A stretch of 64,000 bases of DNA from Methylomagnum ishizawai (GTDB lineage: Bacteria > Pseudomonadota > Gammaproteobacteria > Methylococcales > Methylococcaceae). Positions within the stretch are counted from its first letter, which is position 1. Each line of letters opens with the position of its first letter. The notes under the pieces are model-generated. The model saw only the letters and a list, made by a program, of their open reading frames with translations. It searched no databases and had not been told where the DNA came from. The DNA lies in NCBI RefSeq assembly GCF_900155475.1, contig NZ_FXAM01000001.1, positions 1,971,501 through 2,035,500 of the forward strand, written 5' to 3'. Positions 55,515 through 64,000 of this stretch are shown piece after piece. The translations under genes and the position numbers were made by a program.

Positions 55515-56833
55515 ACCTGTCGATCCGGCACCGGCTGCTGCTCGGATTGCTGCCGATCCTGGCGCTGGCGGGCGTGGCCTTCGCCGTGCCCACTTGGCTC
55601 AACGTCCACGAGGAAATCGACGAACTGTTCGACAAGGTCTTGCGGGAAACGGCCTATTCCAGGGCGGATGCCGCCCCGCCGTCGGCGGTCCTTCCCCCAT
55701 CGATCCCGCCCGCCGACGCCGACGGCATCGATCTGGTCAGCCAAGCCTGGCGGGCGGACGGCACCTTGCTTTATCGCTCGCATCCCTTTCCGCCGCTGGC
55801 CTATCCGGCGCAAGCGGGTTTCGCCACGCTCGATTGGCGCGGGGAGCCCTGGCGGGTGTTCACCCTGAAGACCGCCGATGGATGGGTCCAGATCGCCCAG
55901 GCGGTCGGCGAGCGCCGGGAAACCGCGAACGAGGTCGCGCTACACCTATTGACGCCCTTGCTGGCCTTGCTGCCCGCTTTGGCCCTCCTGGTCGGGTTCG
56001 GGCTGGAGCGGGGCTTGCGTCCCTTGCGGAACTTGGTCGCGGCGGTGGAGCAACGCCGCCCGGAGGCTTTGGAACCCATCCCCGACCGAAGTTTGCCCAC
56101 CGAGATCGGCACCTTGGTCGCCGCCCTGAACGGCTTGTTGCGGCGGCTGGATGAAACCCTGGCGGCGCAGCGGCAATTCACCGCCGACGCCGCCCACGAA
56201 CTCCGCACGCCCCTGACCGCCCTGTCCTTGCAGGCGCAAGTGGCGGAACGCGCCACCGATCCGCGCAAAAAATCCGCCGCCCTGGCCGCCCTGCGCGAGG
56301 GCATCGCCCGCGCCAGCCATCTGGTGGGCCAATTGCTGACCCTGGCCCGGCTCGACCCCGAGGCCGCCCAAACGGCCCTGCTCCCCTTGCGCCTGGACAC
56401 GCTGGCGCGGGACTGCGTGGCCGACCGGGTGCCCCTCGCCGCCGACCGGGGCATCGATCTCGGCATGACCGGGGCGGATTCGGCCTGCGTCGTGGGGGAC
56501 GGGGAAGCCTTGCGGATATTGCTGGGCAACCTGCTCGACAACGCCATCCGCCACACGCCGACCGGTGGCCGGGTCGATGTGGGCGTGGTGGTCGATAATC
56601 ACGGCGTATTGTTGGAAGTCGGCGACACCGGTCCCGGCATCCCCGAGGCCGAGCGGACCCGGGTGTTCGACCGCTTTTACCGGAGCCCCGGCAACGCCGG
56701 GCCGGGCAGCGGGTTGGGCCTCGCCATCGTCAAGCGCATCGCCGACCGCCATGGGGCCGCCGTGTCCCTCGCCGAGGGCGAAGGTGGATGCGGACTCAAG
56801 GCCAGCGTCCGGTTTCCCAAGCGATCCCCATGA
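55511..56833 (+). CDS. Sensor histidine kinase
   Basis: 440 residues from ATG 55511. First membrane helix LLLGLLPILALAGVAFAVP, a periplasmic domain of ~130 residues, second helix LLTPLLALLPALALLVGFGL and HAMP-like linker. Dimerisation/phosphoacceptor box FTADAAHELRTPLTALSLQA, N box NLLDNAIRHTP, and G boxes VGDTGPGIPEAER and GSGLGLAIVKRIADRHG. Coupled to the regulator and to the outer membrane channel by ATGA overlaps, so the signalling pair and the pump form one operon. Confidence 0.94.
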   Translation: MNLSIRHRLLLGLLPILALAGVAFAVPTWLNVHEEIDELFDKVLRETAYSRADAAPPSAVLPPSIPPADADGIDLVSQAWRADGTLLYRSHPFPPLAYPAQAGFATLDWRGEPWRVFTLKTADGWVQIAQAVGERRETANEVALHLLTPLLALLPALALLVGFGLERGLRPLRNLVAAVEQRRPEALEPIPDRSLPTEIGTLVAALNGLLRRLDETLAAQRQFTADAAHELRTPLTALSLQAQVAERATDPRKKSAALAALREGIARASHLVGQLLTLARLDPEAAQTALLPLRLDTLARDCVADRVPLAADRGIDLGMTGADSACVVGDGEALRILLGNLLDNAIRHTPTGGRVDVGVVVDNHGVLLEVGDTGPGIPEAERTRVFDRFYRSPGNAGPGSGLGLAIVKRIADRHGAAVSLAEGEGGCGLKASVRFPKRSP

Positions 56834-58242
56834 AAGCCCACGTGCTGCTCATCACCGCGTTACTCCTTCCGGGCTGCGCCGAATACACCGCCCAGCCGTT
56901 GACGCCCACCGCGACCCTGGCCAAATTCGAGGCGCGAAGCCTGCGCGACCAGGGCTTGAGGCGGTTCACGGCGGCGGGCTTGCACCGCGAGCCGACGCCC
57001 TGGCCGCCAACCGCGTGGGATTTCGACGCGCTCACCCTGGCGGCGCTCTATTACCATCCCGATATGGCGGTGGCGCGGTCCCAACGGGATTTGGCCGAGG
57101 CCGGGGAGATCACGGCGGGCCAGCGCCCCAATCCCAGCCTCGCCTTTTCGCCCACCTACGTCACCAATATCGCCAGCGTGCCGTTCACCAATCCCTGGAT
57201 CATGGGGCTGAACCCCGATATTCCCATCGAGACGGCGGGCAAGCGCGACGACCGGATCGCCCACGCCCAACACCTGACCGAATCCGCCCGGATGAAAATC
57301 GCGGCGGTGGCCTGGCAGGTCCGTAGCCGCTTGAGGGCCAGCCTGCTCAACCTCCACGCGGCGCGGAGCGCGGAAACCCTGCGGGCCGAACAACTCGCCC
57401 AGCAGCGGGCTTGGTTCCGGCTTCTGGAACAACGGTTGGCCGTGGGGGAAATTTCCCGTCCCGAACTCACCACGGCGCATCTGGCCCTGGCGCAAGCCGA
57501 CTTGGCCCTGCGGGAGGCGCAACGGCAGGCGGCGGAGACCCAGGTTCAACTGGCCGATGCGCTGGGGGTGCCCGCATCGGCCTTGTCCGGCCTGGAAATC
57601 TCATTCGAGGCCGTGGCGCAACCGCCGTCCCTGGAAAATCTCCAACCCGGAACCCTGCGGCGGCAAGCCCTGCTCAACCGCGCCGATATCCTGGCCGCCC
57701 TGGCCGATTACGCCGCCACCGAAGCCGCCCTGCAACTCGAAATCGCCAAGCAATATCCCGACGTACATCTCAGCCCCGGCTACATCTTCAACCAGGGCGA
57801 ATACAAATGGGTGTTCGGGCTGAGCTTGTCCCTGCCGGTCCTGAACCAGAACCAAGGCCCCATCGCCGAGGCCGAAGCGCGGCGCAAGGAGGCGGCGGCC
57901 CGGTTCGAAGCCTTGCAGGCCAAGGTCGCCGGGGAGATCGACCGGACGTTGGCGGGTGCCGTGGCCACCCGGCAAAAGCTGGCGGCGGCGGAACAACTAC
58001 TCGCCGATCAGGCGCGGCAACGCCGTTCCGCCGAGGCGCTGTTCCGCGCCGGGGAAACCGACCGCTTGGCCCTGGTGGCTGCCGACCTGGAATACGCCAC
58101 CACCGCGCTGGCCCGCTTGGATGCCCAGGTCAAGGCACAGCAAGCCCTGGGATTGCTGGAAGACGCTTTGCAGCGGCCCTTGGACGATGCCATAGCCCTT
58201 CCGCCCATGACCGAAGCCCCGCCCGGCGACGGTTCCCGTTGA
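56830..58242 (+). CDS. TolC-family outer membrane lipoprotein of an RND pump (CzcC-like)
   Basis: 470 residues from ATG 56830. Lipoprotein signal LLITALLLPGC with lipobox LPGC. Two efflux repeats (LAALYYHPDMAVARSQRDLA; LLNRADILAALADYAATEAA) and long Gln/Ala/Arg-rich coiled helices. Forms the exit duct. It overlaps the kinase gene by 4 bases and is followed by the adaptor 2 bases later. Confidence 0.9.
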   Translation: MKAHVLLITALLLPGCAEYTAQPLTPTATLAKFEARSLRDQGLRRFTAAGLHREPTPWPPTAWDFDALTLAALYYHPDMAVARSQRDLAEAGEITAGQRPNPSLAFSPTYVTNIASVPFTNPWIMGLNPDIPIETAGKRDDRIAHAQHLTESARMKIAAVAWQVRSRLRASLLNLHAARSAETLRAEQLAQQRAWFRLLEQRLAVGEISRPELTTAHLALAQADLALREAQRQAAETQVQLADALGVPASALSGLEISFEAVAQPPSLENLQPGTLRRQALLNRADILAALADYAATEAALQLEIAKQYPDVHLSPGYIFNQGEYKWVFGLSLSLPVLNQNQGPIAEAEARRKEAAARFEALQAKVAGEIDRTLAGAVATRQKLAAAEQLLADQARQRRSAEALFRAGETDRLALVAADLEYATTALARLDAQVKAQQALGLLEDALQRPLDDAIALPPMTEAPPGDGSR

Positions 58243-58244
58243 AC

Positions 58245-59378
58245 ATGCCACAGGTTTGCCTTATGCGCTTTTTCGATTCAGGGCGACGTTCCCGAACGTC
58301 CAGGTTGATCCTGGCCGGAATCTCGTTGTTGATCTTGCACGCGCCGGTCTCCGGCGAAGAAGACGCCGCCGCCGTTCCGGTGGAGACGGATGTGGCGGTG
58401 GAACTCGGCCACATCGCCCGCATGACCTTGCGGGCCTATGTGACCGCCTATGGCGCGGTGGAGGCGGAACCCGCCCAGGGCGGCAAACCCCCGGCCAGCG
58501 CCTGGGTGGCTGCGCCGCTGGCGGGACTGGTCGCCGAGGCGCGTTGCGAGGAAGGCCAGCGGGTCCAGCGCGGCCAAGCCCTGTTCAGCCTGGATCACCG
58601 CTTGGCCGATATGCAGGTCGAGAAAGCCCGCCTCGCGGTCGTGCTGGCCGAACGGAACCTGCGCCGGAAGCGTTCGCTAAGTCCTGATGACAATATTTCC
58701 CCGAAGCTTTTGGACGAGGCTGAACACCTGTGGGAAACGGCCCGCCAGGATTTGGCCCAAGCCCAGGTCCAGCGGTCCCTGCTGGACATCGTGGCCCCGT
58801 TGGGCGGTACCGTGGTCAGGGTCAATGTCCGGCCCGGCGAGGCGGTGGGCGGCAACGCGCCCGTGGCCGAGATCGTGGACCTGGACCGGCTGGTGGTGAA
58901 CGCCGCCGTGCCCGGCGCGGAAGCGCAACCGGTGAGGATCGGCCAGCCGACAGCGCTGTCCGTCGCGACCGGGACCGGGAGCGGCACAAAGACGGACGCC
59001 ACCCCGTCATCGGCCCCGGGTTTGGTCGCCTTCATCGGCCTGCAAATCGACCCCAAGACCGCCACGGTCCCGGTGCGCATCGCACTGCCGCCCGGATCGG
59101 GGGTGCGTCCAGGGCAATTCGTCCAGGCGAGGATCGCCGTCGAGGTGCGCCCGGACCGGCTCGCGGTTCCCTTGGAAAGCGTTGTGACCCGCGACGGGGA
59201 AAGCGCGGTTTTCGTGGTGGAAGGCGACCGGGCGCGGCGCGTGCCGGTGCGTTTTGGGCTGCGCGATGGCGATGCGGTCGAGGTGGAAGGCGAAGGCTTG
59301 CGGGAAGGCTTGGAGATTGTGACCGTCGGCGCGTTCGGCTTGCCGGACAACACCCGCATCCATGCCATCGCCCGCTAG
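58245..59378 (+). CDS. RND efflux periplasmic adaptor subunit
   Basis: 377 residues from ATG 58245 (a second ATG at 58263). Signal-like LILAGISLLILHAPVSG. Lipoyl half-motif VAAPLAGLVAEARCEEGQRV plus LLDIVAPLGGTVVRVNVRPG, alpha-hairpin (KARLAVVLAERNLRRKRSLS), and beta-barrel GLVAFIGLQIDPKTATVPVR. Bridges the pump and the outer-membrane channel. No metal-binding His/Met motif, unlike CusB at 40676. Confidence 0.9.
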   Translation: MPQVCLMRFFDSGRRSRTSRLILAGISLLILHAPVSGEEDAAAVPVETDVAVELGHIARMTLRAYVTAYGAVEAEPAQGGKPPASAWVAAPLAGLVAEARCEEGQRVQRGQALFSLDHRLADMQVEKARLAVVLAERNLRRKRSLSPDDNISPKLLDEAEHLWETARQDLAQAQVQRSLLDIVAPLGGTVVRVNVRPGEAVGGNAPVAEIVDLDRLVVNAAVPGAEAQPVRIGQPTALSVATGTGSGTKTDATPSSAPGLVAFIGLQIDPKTATVPVRIALPPGSGVRPGQFVQARIAVEVRPDRLAVPLESVVTRDGESAVFVVEGDRARRVPVRFGLRDGDAVEVEGEGLREGLEIVTVGAFGLPDNTRIHAIAR

Positions 59379-59394
59379 CCCGCCGGATTCGCCC

Positions 59395-62300
59395 ATGACC
59401 CTACATTCATCCAGGCTGGGACGCTTCGCTGTCGAGAACGCCCCCGCCATCGTCTTCATCTGCGTGGCCCTGTGCCTCGCGGGAATCTATGCGGCGCTGA
59501 CCCTGCCATCCTCGGTGTTCCCGCGCACCGATTTCCCCCGCGTCGTGGTCTTGGTGGACAACGGCGTCATGCCCGCCGACGAGATGATGGCCACCGTCAC
59601 CCGCCCCATCGAGGAAGCTATGAAGGACATTCCCGGCGCGGAAACCCTCCGTTCCGCCACCGGGCGCGGGGCCGCCGAAGTGAATATCTTCTTCGATTGG
59701 CGGACCGACATGGTCCAGGCCGAGCAATACGTGTTGGGGCGGCTGGGCCAAATCCGGGCCAGCTTGCCGCCCACCGCCAGCGCCTCGGTGTTCCGGTTGA
59801 CCTTCGCCTCGTTCCCGGTCCTCGGCGTCAGCCTCACCGGACCGGGACGCGCCATCACCGACCTGTGGGAAACCGCCCGCTACGATATCAAGCCCCGGTT
59901 CCTGCGCATCCCCGGCGTGGCCCGCGTCAATCTGGTCGGCGGACGGGCACCGGAATTCCATGTCATCGTCGATCCGCTGGCCCTGCACGCCGCCAACCTG
60001 ACCCTGGCCCAGGTCGCCGACGCCCTGAACCGCAACAACCTGATCCTGCCGACCGGCATGCACGAGGAGAACCATACCCTCTATCTCGCCGTGGTCGATA
60101 ACCGGGCGCGGGGTATCGGGGACATCGAAAACCTGACCGTGCCGGGACCGGGTGGCCGCCCCGTGCCGCTCAAGGAATTCGCCCATGTGCTGCGGGCACC
60201 GGAGCCGGTGTTCAACCGGGTCACCGCCGAAGGCGTCGATGCGGTACTGCTCAATGTCTACAGCCAGCCGGACGGCGACACCCTGGCCATCGCCGGACGG
60301 ATCGAGGATGAGTTGCGGGCGCTGGCGGGCGGATTGCCCCCCGCCCTGAAGCTGGCCTTGTTCTACGACCAATCGGTGTTGGTGCGCGATTCGGTGAGGA
60401 GCGTCTGGGAGGCCATCGGTTTCGGCCTGTTGCTGTCGATGGCGATCATCCATGGCTTCCTGAAAACCTGGCGCACCACGCTGACGGCGGCGGCGGTGAT
60501 CCCGGTGACGGTGCTGGCGACCCTGGTCGCCATGCGGGTCGCGGGATTGAGCCTGAACCTGATGACCCTGGGCGGTATCACGGCGGCTATCGGCCTCATC
60601 ATCGACGACGCCATCGTGGTGGTGGAGGCGATCCACGCCAAGCTGGCCGCCGGGACCGAGCGGTGGGCGGCGGTGTCGGCGGCCATCGCCGAAATCCTGC
60701 GCCCGCTGCTGGGCTCGACCTTGACGCCGGTGGTGGTGTTCCTGCCGCTGAGCCTCCTGGACGGCATCCCCGGCGTGTTCTTCCGCGCCCTGGCCCTGAC
60801 CATGACCGTGTCCTTGTTGACTTCCTTGGTGTTGGCGGTGACTTTGACGCCGTCGCTCGCGGCTGGATTGATGCGCGGACAGCATTCGCCGACCGGGGAC
60901 GAGGCGGGCGGTCCCCTGTTGGGCCGTGTTGTCCGCCGCTACGAGATCACCGTCCGCGCCGCTCTGCGCCGTCCCGGAATCACCCTGTGGGCCTGCTTGG
61001 CGGTACTGTTGCTGGGTGCGGGGATTTATGGCCGCTTGGACAGCGACTTCCTGCCCGCCATGGACGAAGGCGGCTTCGTCATCGATTACAACGCCGCCTG
61101 GGGCAGCAGCCTCGCCGAAACCAACCGCCAATTGCTGCAAGCCGAGGCCATCCTGCGTTCCTTGCCCGAGGTGGAAAGCTATTCCCGCCGCACCGGCGCA
61201 CGCCTGGCCCTGGCGATCACCGAACCGCATAGCGGCGACTTGCTCGTCAAGTTGAAGCCGGATCGGGAGCGCGATACCGAAGCGGTCATCGCCGAATTGC
61301 GCGAGCGCTTTAACGCCGCCGTGCCCGGCCTAGAATGGGAATTTGCCGGGATTTTGGGCGATTTGATCGGCGACTTGGCGTGGTCGCCCAAGCCGGTGGA
61401 GATCAAGTTGTTTTCCACCGATATCGCGTTCCTCAAGCGCAAGGCCCCGGAGATCGAGGCGAAGATCAAGCGGGTGGCCGGGGTGGTGGATACCTTCGAT
61501 GGGCTGGCGATGACGGGACCGTCGCTACGGGTGCGGGTGCGACAACTCGAAGCGCAGCGCCTAGGATTCAGCGCCACCGATGTGGGCAACGCGCTCGGCA
61601 CCGCCATGCTCGGCCAAAAAGCCTCCTATGTGCTGGAGGGCGACCGCCTGGTCAATATCCGGGTGCGCCTGGATGCGGCCAGCATCGACCGGGTCGAGGA
61701 TTTACGGAACCTGCTGCTGCGGGCACCGGACGGGACGCCGGTCAAGCTGTCCCAGATCGCCGCTATCGGCGAGGAACCCAGCCAGTTGGAATTGCACCGG
61801 GAGGATTTGCGCCAGAACGTGGCCGTGACCGCCCGGCTCGAAGGCCGCGACCTGGGCGGCGCGATAGGCGAGATCAAGGCCTTGCTGGCCGGGGATAAGA
61901 CCTTGCCGCCCGGCGTGCTGGAACTCGGTGGGCTGTACCGGCAACAACAAGCGTCCTTCCACAATCTGCTGCGGGTGCTGGCGATGGCGGTGTTCCTGGT
62001 ATTCACCGTGTTGTTGATCGAGTTCCGGTCGTTCTCCGCGCCTATCGCTATCGTCGCGGGGGCCGTGCTGGCTTTGTTCGGCACCTTGTTGGCGCTGTGG
62101 CTGACCGGCACCTCGCTGAACATCGTGTCCTTCCTGGGCGCGATCATCGGCATCGGGATCGTCGCCAAGAACGGCATCTTGATGCTGGATTTCGTCGAGC
62201 ATCTGCGAGCCGGGGGCCAGGGCTTGGCGGAGGCGCTGGCGCGGTCGGGGCGGCGGCGCTTGAGGCCGGTGTTGATGACTTCCTTGGCGGCGGCGCTGGG

Positions 62301-62484
62301 CCTGTTGCCGCTCGCCCTGGGCGTCGGCTCCGGCGCGGACATGCTGAAACCCCTGGCCATCGCGGTGATGGGGGCGTTGGGGATGTCCGTGCTGCTGTCG
62401 CTGGTAGCGACGCCCGCCGCCTATTTCCTACTGATGCGGTCGCGGGAAAAACCGGTTCCACACCGGATACCTCCCCATGGTTGA
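59395..62484 (+). CDS. RND efflux permease
   Basis: 1029 residues from ATG 59395. Twelve-helix RND pump. The TM4 segment LGGITAAIGLIIDDAIVVVE has the double Asp of proton-relay pumps. It is closer in pattern to broad-spectrum or nodulation-type RND proteins than to CusA. Other marks: RSATGRGAAEVNIFFDWRTD, LDSDFLPAMDEGGFVIDY, GAIIGIGIVAKNGILMLDF. The C terminus (MRSREKPVPHRIPPHG) ends against IS1182 debris, so the last ~15 residues may be changed. Substrate unknown; metal or drug. Confidence 0.9.
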   Translation: MTLHSSRLGRFAVENAPAIVFICVALCLAGIYAALTLPSSVFPRTDFPRVVVLVDNGVMPADEMMATVTRPIEEAMKDIPGAETLRSATGRGAAEVNIFFDWRTDMVQAEQYVLGRLGQIRASLPPTASASVFRLTFASFPVLGVSLTGPGRAITDLWETARYDIKPRFLRIPGVARVNLVGGRAPEFHVIVDPLALHAANLTLAQVADALNRNNLILPTGMHEENHTLYLAVVDNRARGIGDIENLTVPGPGGRPVPLKEFAHVLRAPEPVFNRVTAEGVDAVLLNVYSQPDGDTLAIAGRIEDELRALAGGLPPALKLALFYDQSVLVRDSVRSVWEAIGFGLLLSMAIIHGFLKTWRTTLTAAAVIPVTVLATLVAMRVAGLSLNLMTLGGITAAIGLIIDDAIVVVEAIHAKLAAGTERWAAVSAAIAEILRPLLGSTLTPVVVFLPLSLLDGIPGVFFRALALTMTVSLLTSLVLAVTLTPSLAAGLMRGQHSPTGDEAGGPLLGRVVRRYEITVRAALRRPGITLWACLAVLLLGAGIYGRLDSDFLPAMDEGGFVIDYNAAWGSSLAETNRQLLQAEAILRSLPEVESYSRRTGARLALAITEPHSGDLLVKLKPDRERDTEAVIAELRERFNAAVPGLEWEFAGILGDLIGDLAWSPKPVEIKLFSTDIAFLKRKAPEIEAKIKRVAGVVDTFDGLAMTGPSLRVRVRQLEAQRLGFSATDVGNALGTAMLGQKASYVLEGDRLVNIRVRLDAASIDRVEDLRNLLLRAPDGTPVKLSQIAAIGEEPSQLELHREDLRQNVAVTARLEGRDLGGAIGEIKALLAGDKTLPPGVLELGGLYRQQQASFHNLLRVLAMAVFLVFTVLLIEFRSFSAPIAIVAGAVLALFGTLLALWLTGTSLNIVSFLGAIIGIGIVAKNGILMLDFVEHLRAGGQGLAEALARSGRRRLRPVLMTSLAAALGLLPLALGVGSGADMLKPLAIAVMGALGMSVLLSLVATPAAYFLLMRSREKPVPHRIPPHG

Positions 62485-62486
62485 TC

Positions 62487-63696
62487 GAAGGCCCGGACCT
62501 GGACGGCAATGCCTCCACGCCTCCGCCGCGTAAGCCCATGACGGAACCGGAGGTGGCCGAGGCGAGGACGGTCCGCCTCAAGCAGAAGATGGAGACGCTG
62601 AAGACCCGGCTGGCGGAGTTGAAGCGGATGCAGGCCCGCTTGGAGGACGCGCCGGACGAGCAGATTTCCCTGACCGACCCGGATGCCCGCGCCATGGCGA
62701 CCAGTACCAGCCGGGGCCTGGTCGGCTACAACGTGCAGACCGCCGTCGAGCCCCGGCATCACCTCATCGTCGCCCACGAGGTGACCAACGTCGTCAGCGA
62801 CCGGCGGCAACTGGTAAAAATGGCGGAGCAGGCCCGGAAGGCCATGGCGGTTGACGGTCTCCAAGCCATCGCCGATCGCGGCTATTTCAACGGCGACGAG
62901 CGCTGCGAGACATGGAGCAATGCGAATGCGCGCGTGTCGAGTAGTCTCCGGTAGCCGAGGCACCACGGGCGGGTTTCCTCGGAAACCTGCAAGGTGGTGC
63001 TGCGACCGGCGTAACGTCATCTGCGAGCCATGCAGGCGACCCCGTTGTCGCCGAGCGGGTCGAGCGGGGACAGCCGGAGGCCCGTCGGCTCGAGACATTG
63101 ACCCGCGCCGCTTTTCCAGGGCGTGAGGGTCAGGACGACCCTACAGCCACTTCTGGAAAACCAGCGCGCAATCAATCCGGGCCTGCGAGGAGGCGGGCAT
63201 CACCCCCTTCGTCGCCAAGCCGATGACCTCGGGCGCCAAGGCGGATGGCCGGTTCGACAAGGAGGACTTCATCTACAATCCCGCGTCGGACGAGTACGCG
63301 TGCCCGGCCGGAAGCCGCCTGATCCGGCGCTTTTCCCGGATCGAGAATGGCCTCCACATCACCCGCTACTGGAGTTCCGACTGCCCGCGCTGCCCGATCC
63401 GGGAGAAGTGCACGCCGAGCCGCTACCGGCGAGTCAGCCGTTGGGAACACGAGGCCGCCTTGGAGGCCATGCAGAAGCGCCTCGACCTGAACCCCGGGGC
63501 GATGCGCATCCGCCGCCAGACGGTCGAGCATCCCTTCGGCACCTTGAAGCACTGGATGGGGGCGACCCACTTCCTGACCCGCACGCTGGGGCGGGTCCGC
63601 GCAGGGATGAGCTTGCACGTGTTGGCCTACAACATGAAGCGGGTCATGAACATCCTGGGCGTTGCGGGGCTGATCGCGGCGATGCAGGCCCTATAG
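62487..63696 (+). pseudogene. IS1182-family transposase, truncated and interrupted
   Basis: Left part (to 62902) reads RLKQKMETLKTRLAELKRMQ, SLTDPDARAMATSTSRGLVG YNVQTAV and IADRGYFNGDE. The right part (from 63175, other frame) resumes with IRACEEAGITPFVAKPMTSG, CPAGSRLIRRFSR, YWSSDCPRCPIREKCTPS, RRQTVEHPFGTLKHWMGATH and ends at 63696. The N-terminal DDE domain portion is missing and a ~274-bp insertion separates the two parts. Clearly IS1182-type, clearly dead. Confidence 0.85.
62901..63174 (+). other. ~274-bp structured insertion inside the IS1182 transposase
   Basis: Non-coding and GC-rich. It contains strong hairpins: GCACCAC ... GTGGTGC enclosing GGTTTCC-TC-GGAAACC (about 62960-63000), and GGGTC-AGGAC-GACCC near 63127-63141. 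CTGCGAG occurs at both edges (62903-62909 and 63183-63189). The transposase reading resumes right after it. The fold and lack of coding suggest a degenerate group II intron or a small non-autonomous element; neither is proven and no domain V motif was seen. Confidence 0.6.
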
Positions 63697-64000
63697 GGCC
63701 GCTTTTTGCCTCTCAAAGCCCCGCAAAAACCGGATCCATAGGGCGAAATCCGGAACGGCGACTTTCCATCCCCCTTTCTTTCCCGTTCTGGGATTCCGTC
63801 GAATTCACGTTTTCACACAGCCTGGCCGAACTCCGGTCCCATCATGTCTTTATTGCCGGGGACAGTGTATTTGAGCCCGTTGGTCCTATCCTCTGCGAGA
63901 ACGATAAGCCCAATCCGGCTTTATTCAGCATCTTGAACGCAAATCAATGCTCATCAGCGGAAAAGCCAAGGATGCCGCCAAACACTGGACGAGGGTATCG
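63697..64000. other. Right edge: IS1182 flank, no gene supported
   Basis: Follows the transposase stop. TTTTCACACAGCCTGGCCG near 63809-63827 is a plausible IS1182 terminal repeat. Beyond that no complete gene is visible; an open frame from 63947 (MLISGKAKDAAKHW) runs off the window and cannot be assigned. Confidence 0.4.

Noticed and set aside
63947..64000. MLISGKAKD sequence similar to a segment of HipA (MLINGKAKD at about 45909)
   Set aside because: Only about nine residues match and the frame runs off the window; too short to call a second hipA.

Overview
The window looks like chromosomal DNA of a GC-rich gammaproteobacterium. The block yacG-zapD-coaE-pilD-pilC-pilB, followed by valS-holC-pepA, is a typical gammaproteobacterial housekeeping set. 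Two CIRCE-controlled groESL operons, a PEP-CTERM protein and an ergothioneine egtBD pair would suit a methanotroph of the Methylococcaceae. That family placement is inference: no methane oxidation gene is present.

Bases 1-28.75 kb are mostly core genome. A truncated groEL and groES (minus strand) are separated from yacG by an IS630-family element that sits exactly in the yacG stop codon. Next come cell division (zapD), CoA synthesis (coaE), the type IV pilus assembly genes pilDCB, valS, holC and pepA. A multicopper oxidase, an esterase and a polysaccharide deacetylase follow. A second, complete groESL operon has a textbook promoter/CIRCE arrangement. After it lie a PEP-CTERM protein, IS3-type debris, egtB-egtD, a solitary recC and the 3-prime half of comM (yifB).

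The main discovery starts at 28752. comM is cut by the left end of a Tn7-like transposon: a 5-prime TGT terminus and four ~21-bp direct repeats that look like TnsB-binding sites. Five tightly packed genes follow: tnsA, tnsB, tnsC, tniQ and a large zinc-ribbon protein. Target gene and gene order match the tniC-A-B-D-E module of the Tn6022/AbaR family known from Acinetobacter comM. Neither the other transposon end nor the 5-prime half of comM is in the window, so everything to 64 kb may be cargo (>35 kb). That part is inference.

The probable cargo holds an HD-GYP regulator; a copper/silver efflux block (small metal-binding protein, lipoprotein, cusA, cusB with two heavy-metal-binding repeats, cusC, a Met/Cys-rich membrane protein); a hipBA toxin-antitoxin operon with a perfect palindromic operator; and a string of poorly characterised genes (a ferritin-like protein, a candidate PD-(D/E)XK nuclease, a nucleotidyltransferase-fold protein translationally coupled to an unknown partner, and an orphan with a faint resemblance to TnsE). 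It continues with a mercury uptake locus lacking merA (merT-merP-GDCC protein, divergent ynfA-merR around a canonical MerR operator) and a two-component system with a PmrA-type box, coupled to a tripartite RND efflux operon. The window ends in an IS1182-family remnant broken by a ~274-bp structured insertion. Gene starts were chosen by coupling, Shine-Dalgarno-like sequence and family alignment recalled from memory; no search was run.
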